A stretch of 64,000 nucleotides of DNA from Lampris incognitus (lineage: Eukaryota > Chordata > Actinopteri > Lampriformes > Lampridae), in assembly GCF_029633865.1 (NCBI RefSeq), contig NC_079216.1, positions 60,800,732-60,864,731 on the forward strand, in the 5' to 3' direction. The notes beneath the pieces were generated by a model. That model was given only the letters and a program-made list of their open reading frames with translations. It was not told the DNA's origin and did no database searches. Numbering within the stretch: position 1 is the first letter of the stretch; each line of letters opens with the position of its first letter. Shown here piece after piece: positions 1 to 12,509 of the stretch. The translations under genes were made by a program, and so were the position numbers.

Positions 1-459
1 TCTTTTGTTACGCTACAGACGATCCGGTGGGGCAGATGACTAATCTCGGCTCTTAGTTTCCCAGACTAAACTTTGGGTGAAAGGATGGCTTAGATAATAA
101 GAGAGCTGTTGGGGAAAATTGCTATGGTTGATGCAGAAAGAGAAGCCTCCCATCACTTTGTTTTAGATTGACTCTCGAAATTAGGCCACCAAGACAAGAA
201 GAGACTATTTCTGAGGCATTTTAAACGCATTTTATTCTGAAATTAGCTTTATATTTAACATAGAATGCCATGGTCTCAAGCGGACTCATGGTATGCTACC
301 TAATCTCTCGTATATGCAGCAGCAGTGTTGCATTTATGTCAGTGGCTAGTAGTGAATTCACTGTGAAAACATTTTCTGCAACTGCAACCTTCTCCTCGGA
401 GTTGAACTCAAACTTTGCATTGGTGTATGAATAGTAAATGGCTGATTGACTACACTCAC

Positions 460-3400
460 CAGAGTGTCCATTGTTTCCAAGAGTAAGCTGCTCACTGGCA
501 GTGACGTTGTAGTTCTGAACCTCGATTGGCCGCAGCGTGGGGTCAAACCGGAGCAGCTCCGTCTTGATGTCTATCGGGGACTGGAAAGGCCCACCACAGA
601 AAGGATAATGCTTGGCCCAGTGATGCTCTCCATCCGGTCCTGCAGCAGTATCAATATTTATCAGTAAAAGACCTTATGGACAACATTTTACCATTCTGAA
701 TGCAATTATTTTACGGGCAACTCATTTCCACGCAGTTGTGCAGTGCTACTTCATACTGTAAGGCCCCCAAAAAGTATGTTTCTCTATTGAGGAGACAATG
801 GGGGGGGGGGGCAAGTGAAAACATGAGATTTGACTCTGTCCTCAAACAAGGAGCACAGCGGGTGAGGTACAACGACTGCCTTTTAAATGTTAAACATCTC
901 CAGCTTAAAGGGCAGACAGACAAAACCTGCCCTAATGTGAAGTGCAAGAGGTGGTGGCATCAAAGGCCACGTCTGGGTTTGTCCTGGCCTATAAGAAGTC
1001 ATTTATCTGTGACCAACGTGAAGTATTATTAGCCATTTGCAGCGCTAGTTGTGTGGCAGTATGGGAGAGGCCTGTGGCTTATTCCCAGCGAGCTCTTGGC
1101 TCTACTGTATCCGAGGCAGAGAGAGTGAGAAACAGACTGTTGTTTGCCGGGACAACCGGCGAGAACGCTGTCTCTTTCCAAATGAAAGGGTACTATAAAG
1201 CAAAGAACACTAAAAATGGGCAGTCTCGCCGATCAAGTCATGTAGTTAAGTACATGACCTCAGCCTGAGGGTGTCTCTCAGCAGCGTGCCTGCAAAAGCA
1301 ACGGAGCACCCTGCTCTGTCTAAATAGCACTTATCAGGTGTGCAGAAAACACTCATCACAAACCCACGTAAAGGGGGGAAACAGAAACCTCCGGGATGTT
1401 TTCCTTCAACGAGCGCATCAGTGTGCGAGGGTCCACACTTGGCCAGTCAGCTGTGACTAATGATCTCCAATAACATTTCCGGCGCACTAAGAACACCCCT
1501 GCAAGATCGGGACAACAGCTAATGCCGAATGAATAACTCGGGGGAAAGCGCTGCATGTAGCTGCGCTCACATCACTGTCATGTATTCACATTATCTATTC
1601 GCGACCCATCGGAAGAATTCCCCATTCAGTATGTGCCACATTAATGTCACATTAAATATGAATGATGCAGCACGAGGCCTCCTCCTCCTCCTCCTCCTGT
1701 CACCGCCGTCCCTTCCCGGAGAAAGTTGAATCGGTACATGACACGCATCAAGTCATCAAGAAAATCTGTTAAGTAACCGAATACTTGTTCGAGGGAAAAC
1801 CCCGAGTTCAAGCTAGGCAAAGTATTTCCATAATATGAGAGAAACTTGCCGTTATGACTATAATTACTCAGTGTCCAGTTCATTTGCTGTTTTAATTAGA
1901 GCCGGCTTGCCCTCTCATAATCACGTCAGTGGCCTGTGGTGGCTCTTCAGCGTTCTTTGGCAAAGCGGGACTCTGCTCGTATTTTCTTCCAACTTTGGCA
2001 TGGAGTTATGTAAATCTGAAACAAGAATTCCTCCACATCTTTATAGGGATTTTTTCCCCCCTCCCTTTGGAGTAATTCCTCTTACTGTGTGACTTCATAG
2101 CGACGTCAAAGTAGGTATGAATTCGGGAATCGACGAGTAGGGCGAGAAACCAAAAGCGTCATCGGTTCAGAAAAAAAAAAAATGGGTAAAAGTAGGGGGA
2201 GACGTTCCTGTTTTCTACCGTCTCCATGTTGTCGAGGTGAAGATGTGACATGACTCAGCTTTGTCCCCATCAAGTGGTACCGGCCCTTCGAGCCCGGACC
2301 ACTGGGACAAAGCTTCTCCGTGTTTTGACTGTAACTGAAGATGAAACCCACCACGCTGCACTTAGGAATAAGCCTCGGGGGGCGGGGTGGAGAGGGGGGG
2401 GGCTCTTTGTTTTTTTTTAAACATCAACTCTTTTATTCTGTTGTCATGGCAACCCGTATCACATTGACTTCCTAGTCACCGTGTTGCAATTAAACTGGCA
2501 ACAGTTGCTAGGAAGTATTTGATTTCATCTATGGGGGGCGGCTGCCCCGACGCAGGTGTAGGAAGTGTTTGTAAAAAGCAAACAGTGCAGGTTTGCATGT
2601 GTAATACGGCAAAGCTTTTTGGCTAGGCTAACTCTAGCTAATCAGGGCAACTCTTCTTTTCTTTTTTTTGTGCCATGAACATTGCAATAATTTCCTATTT
2701 GGAATTTTTTTTTTTTGTGTGTGCAGGGTAACGAGCTTTCCTTCAGAAAAGCTCTTAGAAATTGTTTGGAGCCAAGCCGTGTCTAGAATGATATTAATAA
2801 CAGGGTGAATCAGGCAAACTCAGCAAGTGTCATTTCTTGTACCATAATTGTTTGACCACAAATTGCTCTGCATAAAACTGAGATCAGCCTAAAAAAAAAA
2901 AAAACAAGACAAAAACAAGGCTGTCTTTCTTTCTTTTTTTTGCCTTCAGCACACTTGTGTAAAAGAATGTGCTGGCTATATCAGCAAGTCTTAAACAGAG
3001 AACATTAAATCAAGTTACACACCCCCTTTAATTAGGTTATTCAGAACCGAAAAAGTCTGGATTACCTATTTGGCTCAATTAGCTTTCGTATTGGTTTTAA
3101 CATTTTGATCTTTGAACGCATAAAGTGAAAAAAATCTGAACGACGAAAAGCAAAATTCTCAGTGAGACTCAAAGCCCGAGCCGAAAGACATCAGCTGCGG
3201 CGCTGAACTGAGTTGCACTGCAGTGTTGACATGTGGTGACAGATATGTTCTTAACTGTCCCGCTTTGAGCATGAGTCTTTATGAAGTGTGTTTCTGGGAT
3301 GATGATGAAGGGGGGAGAGAGAGGATGGGGGGGGGTCAAATGGTAATTTCCTTTTCATCCAGAAGCATTGAAACCAATACTGTTATCACGCTGGCTGTGG

Positions 3401-5264
3401 CTGTGGCTGGCTCCAACTGTGCACCACAACTGAATTTAATGCCCGGTTTGCTAATGTTGGTTTGAGGGTGTAATACAAGTAAGACTGGCCAAAGAAAACA
3501 ATCCAAACAAGGAAATGCACGACGAATGCAGCTACACAGGAAGCCACAAGGAAAATTAGTGGTGCTTAAGCCACTGTGGCAAGTTCAATGAATGTGATAC
3601 TCACCTTTGTATGTCCATTTGGCACCTGAAAGAGACAAGCGAAAAAATGATCATCTGAGCTTTTGCCAGACATACTGTTTGAATTTGATGTCAACTTGGT
3701 GCCAGTGTCTATAAATATCACTGCAAAAGACGGAAGACGCGCAAAAAGATGGATTTCTGAAGCAAACTCATCATCACCATCCATCCTCCTTTTTTAAATG
3801 TCTATGCATCAACGTTCATGAAAACATTCGAGACGACTGCTCTCTATTACAACTTAACATGACGATGTGTCAAGTATTTTCTCAGTCAAAATTAGAGATA
3901 CGTATCGGATACAAATAGATACAACCTATGTATCAGATACAATTATGTATACGTATTAGAGATTAAGATTAGAGATTGAGATACATATTAGATACAATTA
4001 GATACAACCTATGTATCAGATACAACTATGTATACGTATTAGAGATTAAGATTAGAGATTGAGATACATATTAGATACAATTAGATACAACCTATGTATC
4101 AGATACAATTATGTATACGCATTAGAGGTTAAGACTAGAGATTGAGATACATATTAGATACAATTTGATACAACCCACGTATCAGATACAATTATGTATA
4201 CGTATTAGAGATTAAGATTAGAGATTGAGATACGTATTAGATACAATTAGATACAACCTATGGATCAGATACAACTATGTATACGTATTAGAGATTAAGA
4301 TTAGAGATTGAGATACATATTAGATACAATTAGATACAACCTACATATCAGATACAATTATGTATACGTATTAGAGATTAAGTTTAGAGATTGAGATACA
4401 TATTAGATACAATTAGATACAACCTACGTATCAGATACAATTATGTATACGTATTAGAGATTAAGTTTAGAGATTGAGATACGTATTAGATACAACCTAT
4501 GGATCAGATACAATTATGTATACGTATTAGAGATTAAGTTTAGAGATTGAGATACGTGTTAGATACAACCTACATATCAGATACAAGTATGTATACATAT
4601 TAGAGATTAAGATTAGAGATTGAGATACATATTAGATACAATTAGATACAACCTACGTATCAGATACAATTATGTATACGCATTAGAGATTAAGTTTAGA
4701 GATTGAGATACATATTAGATACAATTAGATACAACCTATGGATCAGATACAACTATGTATACGTATTAGAGATTAAGTTTAGAGATTGAGATACATATTA
4801 GATACAATTAGATACAACCTACATATCAGATACAATTATGTATACGTATTAGAGATTAAGTTTAGAGATTGAGATACATATTAGATACAATTAGATACAA
4901 CCTATGGATCAGATACAGCTATGTATACGTATTAGAGATTAAGATACGTATTAGATACAACCTAGAAATAAGTAAAATTAGACACAAAATTAGGGCTAGA
5001 TTAGAGATAGACGACTGAGCTGGATTAAACACCTGCCTTTGAGCATCCTTCCTCTGATTCCACTCTACAACTGCCGACTCCGCTTTATTCTAAGAGCCGC
5101 TCAATTACCCGCTGATTCAACCCTAATTAAAAGCCTTAACGGCGGTCTGTCTGTCTGTCTGTCTGCCGGCGTGCCGCACGTTCCGAACGCGTCTTACCGT
5201 GCAGCACGGCGAAAAGCGCCGCCTGGATGACGGCACCGGGGGCGAAGCTGAGGAGAGTCCGCAT
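460..5264 (-). CDS. ca12: Carbonic anhydrase 12, N-terminal exons 1-3 (partial, runs off left edge)
   Basis: Carbonic anhydrase XII is a single-pass plasma-membrane zinc enzyme that hydrates CO2 outside the cell. Three minus-strand coding exons are visible: exon 1 at 5264-5198, a 21-nt exon 2 at 3625-3605 and exon 3 at 639-460. All junctions are phase 1 with AG/GT borders, giving the first 89 residues. Exon 1 encodes a hydrophobic signal peptide starting MRTLLSFAPG. Exon 2 supplies AKWTYK and exon 3 continues GPDGEHHWAKHYPFCGG, QSPIDI and NNGHS, the alpha-CA N-terminal pattern. The His of NNGH is the usual proton-shuttle position, and the Cys of FCGG is the disulfide Cys of membrane CAs. The three zinc-binding His residues would lie in exons beyond the left edge. 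CA9 or CA14 are alternatives on sequence alone; adjacency to usp3 and fbxl22 favours ca12. Confidence 0.87.
640..3604 (-). other. ca12 intron 2
   Basis: This is the intron between coding exons 2 and 3 of ca12. It contains homopolymer runs (for example near 800, 2170 and 2400) and no coding stretch, RNA gene or transposon that I recognise. The bases left of 460 are likewise intron 3, with no further ca12 exon. Confidence 0.6.
3895..4965. repeat. 83-bp minisatellite array in ca12 intron 1
   Basis: About 13 tandem units. The landmark acaacc recurs at 3921, 4004, 4087, 4170, 4253, 4336, 4419, 4492, 4565, 4648, 4731, 4814, 4897 and 4957. Spacing is 83 bp, except for two 73-bp units and a 60-bp last unit. 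Each unit combines gatac-rich segments (gtatcagatac, tatgtatacgtatt) with attagagattaag. Units differ by scattered substitutions, so the array is not brand new. Confidence 0.93.
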
Positions 5265-5600
5265 CTCGTTCGCTTCACCGCGTCTCGGCCCTGCCTGCCT
5301 GCCTGCCTGCCTGCCGCACGTGAACGTAAGACGCCGGAGAGAGCGGAAACTTGGAAGGGGCGCGCGCGCGCCGGCATCCAAACCGGCCGCTTTTATAGTA
5401 AAATCCCGTCAGGCTCGCGGTGGCTGCCGCTGACGTCACGGCCACAACAGAGCCGGCCTCCGGGACCGGCAGAGCGGCGGAGGACTCCTCGGGAGTTTAC
5501 TCGCCGAGCGCAACCCCCCCCCAACCCCCCCAACCCGAGACCCGCCGCGCACGCGCACGTGCACGCGCCGCGGCTATACGAACCAACCGTCGGCTGTTTG
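5120..5600 (-). promoter_or_regulatory. ca12 CpG-rich promoter with TATA box and CRE
   Basis: A CpG-dense block surrounds ca12 exon 1. On the minus strand TATAAAAG lies at 5397-5390, about 125 bp upstream of the ATG at 5264, and a perfect cAMP-response palindrome TGACGTCA lies at 5431-5438, about 35 bp further upstream. CACGTG elements occur near 5317 and 5557; mammalian CA12 is hypoxia-inducible, so these could be HIF or E-box sites. The elements are seen directly; their use is inferred. A (CTGC)n run sits in the presumed 5' UTR near 5290-5314. Confidence 0.6.
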
Positions 5601-6359
5601 GTGGCGCGCGGTTTTTTAATTATTTATTTATCTATTGATTTCTTCTTCTTTGCGGCTTTCGAGTCGGCAGAGTACCGCCGTCCCCACCATTTCTGTTTGC
5701 TTTATTTTCGATTGTAAACATTTTTGGAAATAAAAAAAAATAAATGTATAGACCCCATGTCTTCCCGAGCCTGACTTCTGACGCCAAAGGTGAATCTGTA
5801 ACGTTGTGGCGGTTGGAAGCTGAAACCACACCGGATAAAGTCTCTAAAGTGGGTGACAGTCGGAGGAATCTGACTCGTTTCACCTGCGCTGCAGCATCCG
5901 CATTCCGGCACCGGGCAGCACGGGGTGATTGACAGGCACAGCTCGCGCGGCGCAGTCACAGCACGCCAGCGGTCAAACCCGATGCAACTTAAATAAACAG
6001 CGTTTGGGACCTAATGAGGTTTCAGCAAAGGAGGGGTGGGTGGGTGGGTGGGGGGGTGAGGGCAGAACAAGTGCCTTCGTGTTGCATATTGAATATTGCA
6101 CCGTTCAACTTTTATTATCACGGGGTCTTTATTATTTAGGTGAACCTTACTTTATTCCAATGTGTTGACAGCGCCTTTTCACACAAAGAAGCCCCCCCCC
6201 ACCCAGATAGTTGGTTGAACACATAACCGCATGGATCTGCATAGCCTACTAGCTTCCCCATCCATCACCTTTTAACAACACCATGCCATTCAGCTTTCTT
6301 TGAACAACTTTTACCATTTCCCATGTCTATCTATTATTATCCTGCATTGCGTCCAAGCT

Positions 6360-6450
<91 letters not shown>

Positions 6451-7465
6451 CTCTCTCTCAATAAAATAATGGCGCTCAACAGACCTCATCCAAGTCCATT
6501 CGGTTTGTCATCTGGAAAAAATGAATGGGACTCTCGGATCCCGTCTGCCAATCAGACGGTCATTATAATATGTGGAAGATTCTATGGAGACGTAACACGT
6601 GGCACCATCATTATATGTTTAAGTAACTTACGTTATTTGAGGGGGGAAAAAATATGGTTCTCGCAGCCCTGGTGCTGATATTGCCTCATCTCACTCCAAC
6701 GATCCTCGGTCCCCTCGGAAATCTGGACTTAATCAAAGTTGTAATCTGGCCCTCCAAAAAGCTGCATGCCCAGATACTTCAAGTTTTGCCTAGGCTTATA
6801 TGCTTCTGTTGTCATCTTAAAACAAGACTGCATAGCAGCAATTTATATTGCCATGGTAGTAGTGCGGGTGTCCTGACTGGCAGAAATTGTGGTACTGAAT
6901 TACCTGGTAATAGTAGACATTATTGTATATTTTAAATCTACAAGAATCCATCTCCAAAGCTAAATAAATCTTTTTTTTTGCATAACTGAGAACAAAATGG
7001 ACATTTGATAATGCTGAATGAAGGAAGATCTGTTTACACTGCTACCCACTTCCCACTGAGTTGAAAATCAAATGGATCTGCATATCAGAATCAGAACCCC
7101 TTTTATTGGCCAAGTATATTTGCAAATGCAAGGAGTTTAGCTTAGTGGTTGCTTTTTCATTTGTTAAAGACATAATAAAAAATAACAAAATACAATATAA
7201 GGCAATAAAAACAGTAGATAAAAAAAGAAACAGCAAGCAACCCCCCCCCAAAAAAACAGACAATAAAAGAAAGATGAGATCAGAAACGAATACAAAATAT
7301 ATTATTGCACCAAGTAATTCACTGTAGTAATTGTACTGTTAAATATTGGACTGTGTTGGATAATATAAATAATTCTATAACAGCTGGGCAGTGGAGAAGT
7401 TGGTAATGAGTTAGGCGTGGGAGTAATGCAGAAATGCTCTAGTAGACGAACACTCAAATTCATAA
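5601..7465. other. Intergenic spacer left of tRNA-Thr
   Basis: No coding signal here rises above chance. The stretch holds the CT microsatellite, A/T-rich single-copy-looking DNA, and near 7080-7125 a motif (cagaatcagaaccccttt) common at the tails of dispersed teleost repeats. Confidence 0.5.
6360..6456. repeat. (CT)n microsatellite
   Basis: About 48 nearly uninterrupted CT dinucleotides, with one interruption (tcgct) near the right end. Confidence 0.97.
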
Positions 7466-7539
7466 AGGCACTGCTGGGATTCGAACCCAGGATCTCCTGT
7501 TTACTAGACAGGCGCTTTAACCAACTAAGCCACAGCGCC
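7466..7539 (-). tRNA. tRNA-Thr (anticodon AGU)
   Basis: On the minus strand this 74-nt segment folds as a full cloverleaf. The acceptor strand GGCGCTG pairs with CAGTGCC (one G-T), the D arm holds the A box GGCTTAGTTGG, and the anticodon stem CCTGT/ACAGG encloses loop CTAGTAA with anticodon AGT. The T arm CTGGG/CCCAG carries the B box GGTTCGAATCC, and the discriminator base is T. The body matches vertebrate tRNA-Thr(AGU). CCA is not encoded, as expected for a nuclear tRNA. No run of four or more T follows within about 40 bp, so termination would be weak; a tRNA-derived repeat is less likely because every stem is intact. Confidence 0.9.
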
Positions 7540-7884
7540 TGATGATGTCAATAGAATGTCTGCGGATCTCAAGAGAGGGCTGCAAAGTCCAAGACTCGCC
7601 CCCACAGTGCAAAGAACACCCCCACCTCCACCCTCACTGAGATTACGGTAGGGAGGTTAAGGTTAGGGTAAGTGATACGCTCCTACATGTTCCGCCTCTT
7701 GCCTTGCAGTCTTCAGACAGAGATACCTCTAGATCATACTGGTATCAACATTATCACAAACTAGAGGTCTAGGCCAAATACATGAAGCATTATAAATAAA
7801 GTTACCATCCTGAAGATCTTAATTTTTGTTTAACTTGCTAGCACCTGTTGTTGGTGCCTGCCAGTAGTTACAGTTGTGTGTGTG

Positions 7885-8040
7885 TGTTTTTCATTATCCA
7901 AACCGCTTATCCTGCCCTCAGGGTCGCAGGGATGCTGGAGCCTATCCCGACAGTCATTGGGCAGCAGGCAGGAAGGGAAGACACCCTGGACAGGCCGCCA
8001 GGCCGTCACAGGGCCACAGTTGTGTTTGACCTCTCATAAT
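7885..8040. repeat. Dispersed teleost repeat fragment
   Basis: The segment with ccaaaccgcttatcctgccc, ggatgctggagcc and ggacaggccgccaggccgtc is a phrase found scattered in teleost genomes. A related phrase (ggctccagcatccc, then a ggat repeat) recurs in the opposite orientation near 11825-11895. Family not assigned. Confidence 0.5.
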
Positions 8041-8049
8041 CCTAAGAGA

Positions 8050-11000
8050 TCTATTACTACTACTTTCAACAGCTCCCGTTAGGACTCGCCACAGTGAAAC
8101 ATCCATTTCCATCTCTTCCTGTCCTCTGCGTCTTCCTCTGTCACACCAGCCACCTGCATGTCCTCTCTCACCACATCCAGAACCTCCTCTTTGGCCTTCC
8201 TCTTTTCCTCTTCCCTGGGAGCTCCATATTCAGCATCCTTCCCCCAATATACCCAGCATCTCTCCTCCACACATGTCCAAACCATCTCAATATTGCCTCA
8301 CTTGCTTTGTCTCCAAACCGTCCAACCTGAGCGGTCCCTCTAATATACTCGTTCTTAAACCTGTCCTTCTTCATCACTCCCAATGAAAGAAAATCTTAGC
8401 ATCTTCATTTCTGCCACTTCCAGCTCTGCCTCCTGTCTTTTCGTCAGTGCCACTGTCTCCAAACCATATAACATTGCTGGTCCCACAACCATCTTGTAAA
8501 CCTTCCCTTTAACTCTTGCTGGTACCCTTCTGTTGCCAATCACTCCTGAAAACTCTTCTCCACCCACTCCATCCTGCCTGCACTCTCTTCTCTACCTCTC
8601 TTCCATCCTCCCCGTTACTTTGAAAAGTTGACCCCAAGTATTTAAACTCATACATCTTCATCAACTCTACTCCTTGCAGCCTCACCATTCCATTGTCCTC
8701 CCACTCATTCATGCATATGTATTCCATCTTGCTCCTAATCACTTTCATTCCTCTTCTCTCCAGTGCATACCTCCACCTCTCCAGGCTCTCCTCAACCTGC
8801 ATCCTACTCTTGCGACAGATCACAATGTCATCCGTGAACATCATCGTCCACGGAGACTCCTGCCTGATCTCGTCCGTCAACCTGTCCATCAGCAATGCAA
8901 ACAAGAAAGGGCTCACAGCCGATCCTTGATGTAATCCCATCCCCACCTTGAACCCATCTGTCATTCCAACCGCACACCTTACCACTGTCACACTTCCCTC
9001 ATACATATCCTGCACCACTCCTATACATACTTGTTTGCTGCTTCCTACTTCATCATACCATACCACCATACAATCTCTCGGCACCCTGTTATATGCTTTC
9101 TCTAAATCCACAAAGACACAATGTGCCTCCTTCTGGCCTTCTCTATACTTCTCAATCAACATTCTCAAAGCAAACATTGCATCTGTGGTGCTCTTTCGTG
9201 GCATGAAACCATACTGTTGCTCGCTAATCATCACCTCTCCTCTTAACCTAGCTTCTATTACTCTTTCCCAAATCTTCATGCTGTGGCTGATCAACTTTAT
9301 AACGCTGTAGTTGCTACAGTTCTGCACACCACCCATTTATTCTTGAAAATCAGTACCAGTATGCTTCTTCTCCATTCCCCTGGCATCCTCTCACTTTCCA
9401 AGATTGTGTTAAACAATCTTGTTAAAAACCCCACTGCCATCTCTCCTAAACACCTCCATGCCTTCAAAGGTCTGTCATCTGAACCAACCGGCTTTCCACT
9501 CTTCATCCTCTTCATAGCTGCCCTCACTTCCTCCTTGCTAATCCATCGCACTTCCTCAGTCACTATCCCTACATCATCCAACCTTCTCTCTCTCATTTTC
9601 TTCATTCATCAGCCCCTCAAAGTATTCCTTCCACTTTCTCAACACACTCTCCTCACTCGTCAGCACATTCCCATCTCTATCCTTGATCGCCCTAACTTGC
9701 TACACATCCTTCCCAGCTCGGTCCCTCTGTCTAGCCAATCGGTACAAGTCCTTTTCTCTTTCCTTAGTGTCCAACCTCTCATACAACTCACCATACACCT
9801 TTGCCATCTCTCTCTTTGCTTTACGCTGCATCTCCTTGTACTCCTGTCTACTTTCTTCATCTCTCTGACTATCCCACTTCTTGTTTGCCAACCTCTTCCT
9901 CTGTATACTTTGCTGTACCACCAAGTCTCCTTCCTTGGTGTGTCCAGATGACACACCAAGTACCCTCCTAGCTGTCTCCCTCACTATTTCTGCAGTGCTT
10001 GGCCAGCCATCCAGCAACTCTTCCCTATCACCCAGTGCCTGTCTTAACTCCTCCCTGAACTCCACACAATAGTCTTCCTTCTTTAACTTCCACCATTTGA
10101 TCCTTGACTCTGCCTTCACTCTTTTCCTCTTCTTGGTCTCCAAAGTTATCCTACAGACCACCATTCGATGCTGCCTAGGTACGTTCTCCCCTGTCACCAC
10201 CTTGCAGTCTCCAATCCCTTTTAGATGGTGCCTCCTACATAAGATATAGTCCACCTGTGTGCATTTTGCTCCATTCTTGTACGTCACCCTGTGTTCCTCC
10301 CTCTTCTCGAAATATGTATTCACCACAGCCATTTCCATCCTTTTCGCAAAATCCACCACCAGTCCTTCTACATTTCTCTCCTTGACACCATACCTACCCA
10401 TCACCTCCTCATCACCTCTGTTCCCTTCACCAACATGCCCATTAAAGTCTGCTCCAATCGCCACTCTCTCCTCTTTGGGTACACTCTCCACCATTTCATC
10501 CAATTCACTCCAGAATTCCTTCTCTTCCATCTCACACCCAACTTGCGAGGCATATGCACCAATAACATTCATCAACACACCTTCGATTTTCAGCTTCATA
10601 CTCATCACTCTGTCCGACTCTCTCTTCACCTCCAGCACACTCTTGACATACTCTTCCTTCAGAATTACCCCTACCCCATTTCTCCTCCCATTCACACCAT
10701 GGTAGAAGAGTTTGAACCCACCTCTGATACTCCTGGCCTTACTCCCCTTCCAGATGGTCTCTTGCACACACAGTATACCTAAGTTTCTTCTCTCCATCAT
10801 GTCAGTCAGCTCTCTCCCTTTGCCAGTCATACTGCCAACATTCAAAGTTCTGACTCTCCCCTCCACTCCACATCTTTACCTTTCCTCCTCTCCCGCTGCC
10901 TCTGGGCATGCCTTCTCCTGCTTCTTCTCCTTCACCCAACAGTTGCTTAGTTTCCACTGCCACTCTGCTGGCCAACAGTACCAGTGTCAGTTGATGGTAA

Positions 11001-11165
11001 CCCGGGCCTGACCGATCCGGTACGGAAATCTGATTCATGATCTGCATATTTGATTTGGCAAAGGTTTTATGCCGGATGCCCTTCCTGACACAACCCTCCC
11101 CATTTATCCGGGCTTTGGACCAGCACTAAAATGCACTGGCTTGTGCATCCTCAGTGGCTGGGTTA
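8050..11165 (-). mobile_element. RTE-clade LINE, near full length, degenerate
   Basis: A non-LTR retrotransposon on the minus strand. An AP-type endonuclease is encoded at 10866-9700 (starts MEGRVRTLNVGSM; contains VQETIWKG, GADFNGHVG and QVDYILCRRHH). Reverse transcriptase follows in pieces at 9605-9297, 9336-8509, 8567-8355 and 8383-8168, with YGFMPRKST, FVDLEKAYNRVPR, LHQGSAVSP and a catalytic box MFTDDIV where MFADDIV is usual. Pieces lie in different frames, so the ORF is frameshifted. The 3' end (left) finishes in agctcccgttaggactcgcc followed by a (TAC)n-like tail. No target duplication was identified. Confidence 0.88.
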
Positions 11166-11179
11166 TAATCCAAACAGAT

Positions 11180-11800
11180 CTACTACTACACTACGACTAC
11201 TACTACTACTTTCGGCTGCTCCCGTTAGGGGGCGCCACAGCAGATCATCCATTTCCATCTCTTCCTGTCCTCTGCATCTTCCTCTGTCACACCAGCCACC
11301 TGCATGTCCTCTCTCACCACATCCATAAACCTCCTCTTTGGCCTTCCTCTTCTCCTCTTCCCTGGCAGCTCCATATTCACCATCCTTCTCCCAATATACT
11401 CAGCATCTCTCCTCCACACATGTCCAAGCCATCTCAATCTTGTCTGTTGCTTTTCTCCAAACCGTCCAACCTGAGCTGTCCCTCTAATAACTCGTTCCTA
11501 ATCCTGTCCTTCTTCATCACTCCCAATGAAAATCTTAGCATCTTCAACTCTGCCACCTCCAGCTCCACCTCCTGTCTTTTCATCACTGCCACTGTCTTCA
11601 AACCATATAACATAGCTGGTCTCACAACCATCTTGTAAACCTTCCCTTTAACTCTTGCTGGTACTCTTCTGTCGCAAGTCACTGCAGACACTCTTCTCCA
11701 CCCGCTACACCCTGCCTGCACTCTCTTCTTCACCTCTCTTCCGCACTCCCAGTTACTTTGGACAGTCGACCCCCCAAGTATCTAAACTCATACGCCTCAC
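11180..11800 (-). mobile_element. 5'-truncated RTE LINE copy
   Basis: Same family as the element at 8050-11165, in the same orientation. It keeps only the C-terminal RT region (RVPARVKGKVYKMVV, MLYGLKTVA, RWLGHVWRRDAEYIG, ELPGKRRRGRPKRRFM) and the 3' end cggctgctcccgttaggggg with an (ACT)n tail at about 11185-11212. It is cut off about 600 bp from the 3' end, the usual result of incomplete reverse transcription. Confidence 0.87.
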
Positions 11801-12420
11801 CTGCCACCCAGTGACTGCTGGAATAGGCTCCAGCATCCCAGCGACCGTCAGAGCAGGATAAGCGCTTAAGATAATGGATGGATGGATGGATGGATGCTGA
11901 TGTTACTGTGTCTGCCGTGTGTGTGTGTGTGTGTGTGTGCGCGCGCACGCGTGTGTGTGGTGTTGTGCAAGTTTACACTTCACAAGAACAAGCTCAAAAT
12001 TCAATTCACAGATTAAAATGAACTAGCTCACGTTCGTAGCTCACAATTTTAAATTCTGAACAAGGTTCACGGTCCCCAAAAATGAACTAGTCGTTCATTT
12101 CTCCCTTCAGATTCCTTGCTGACGTGGCTGACGTTCGCACTTTTTCTCAAACCCAGCAGGCACAATTTGCATAAAAATATGACATTTTTTTCCCCATTGG
12201 ACTCCGTTCTGATTTGTTCATTAAACTCTTTCAAATCTTCATATGAACTTCAGCAGTACTGGCAGTTGCGTCTGACTCGCTAATTGCACTAGCCACGCTG
12301 GCATGCCGCGCGCCGTAAAAACAGAGTGAACGCCGCTCACGTGCACCTTCACTAGTTACAAACGGACAGGTTCAGTTCACCAAAAACAAACGCGTTCAGT
12401 GTGTTCACGCACAACACGAC

Positions 12421-12423
<3 letters not shown>

Positions 12424-12507
<84 letters not shown>
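12424..12507. repeat. (TG)n microsatellite
   Basis: About 42 uninterrupted TG dinucleotides. Confidence 0.98.

Positions 12508-12509
<2 letters not shown>

Noticed and set aside
3895-4965. Regular array resembling a CRISPR
   Set aside because: The whole 83-bp unit repeats, with no unique spacers, and the host is a vertebrate; it is a minisatellite.
5199-5717. 172-residue plus-strand ORF
   Set aside because: It lies antisense to ca12 exon 1 in a CpG-rich promoter; the translation is low-complexity Arg/Pro/Ala with no family resemblance.
9283-10782. Several plus-strand ORFs of 100-220 residues
   Set aside because: They are the antisense of the RTE endonuclease and RT, which are on minus and carry the recognisable motifs.
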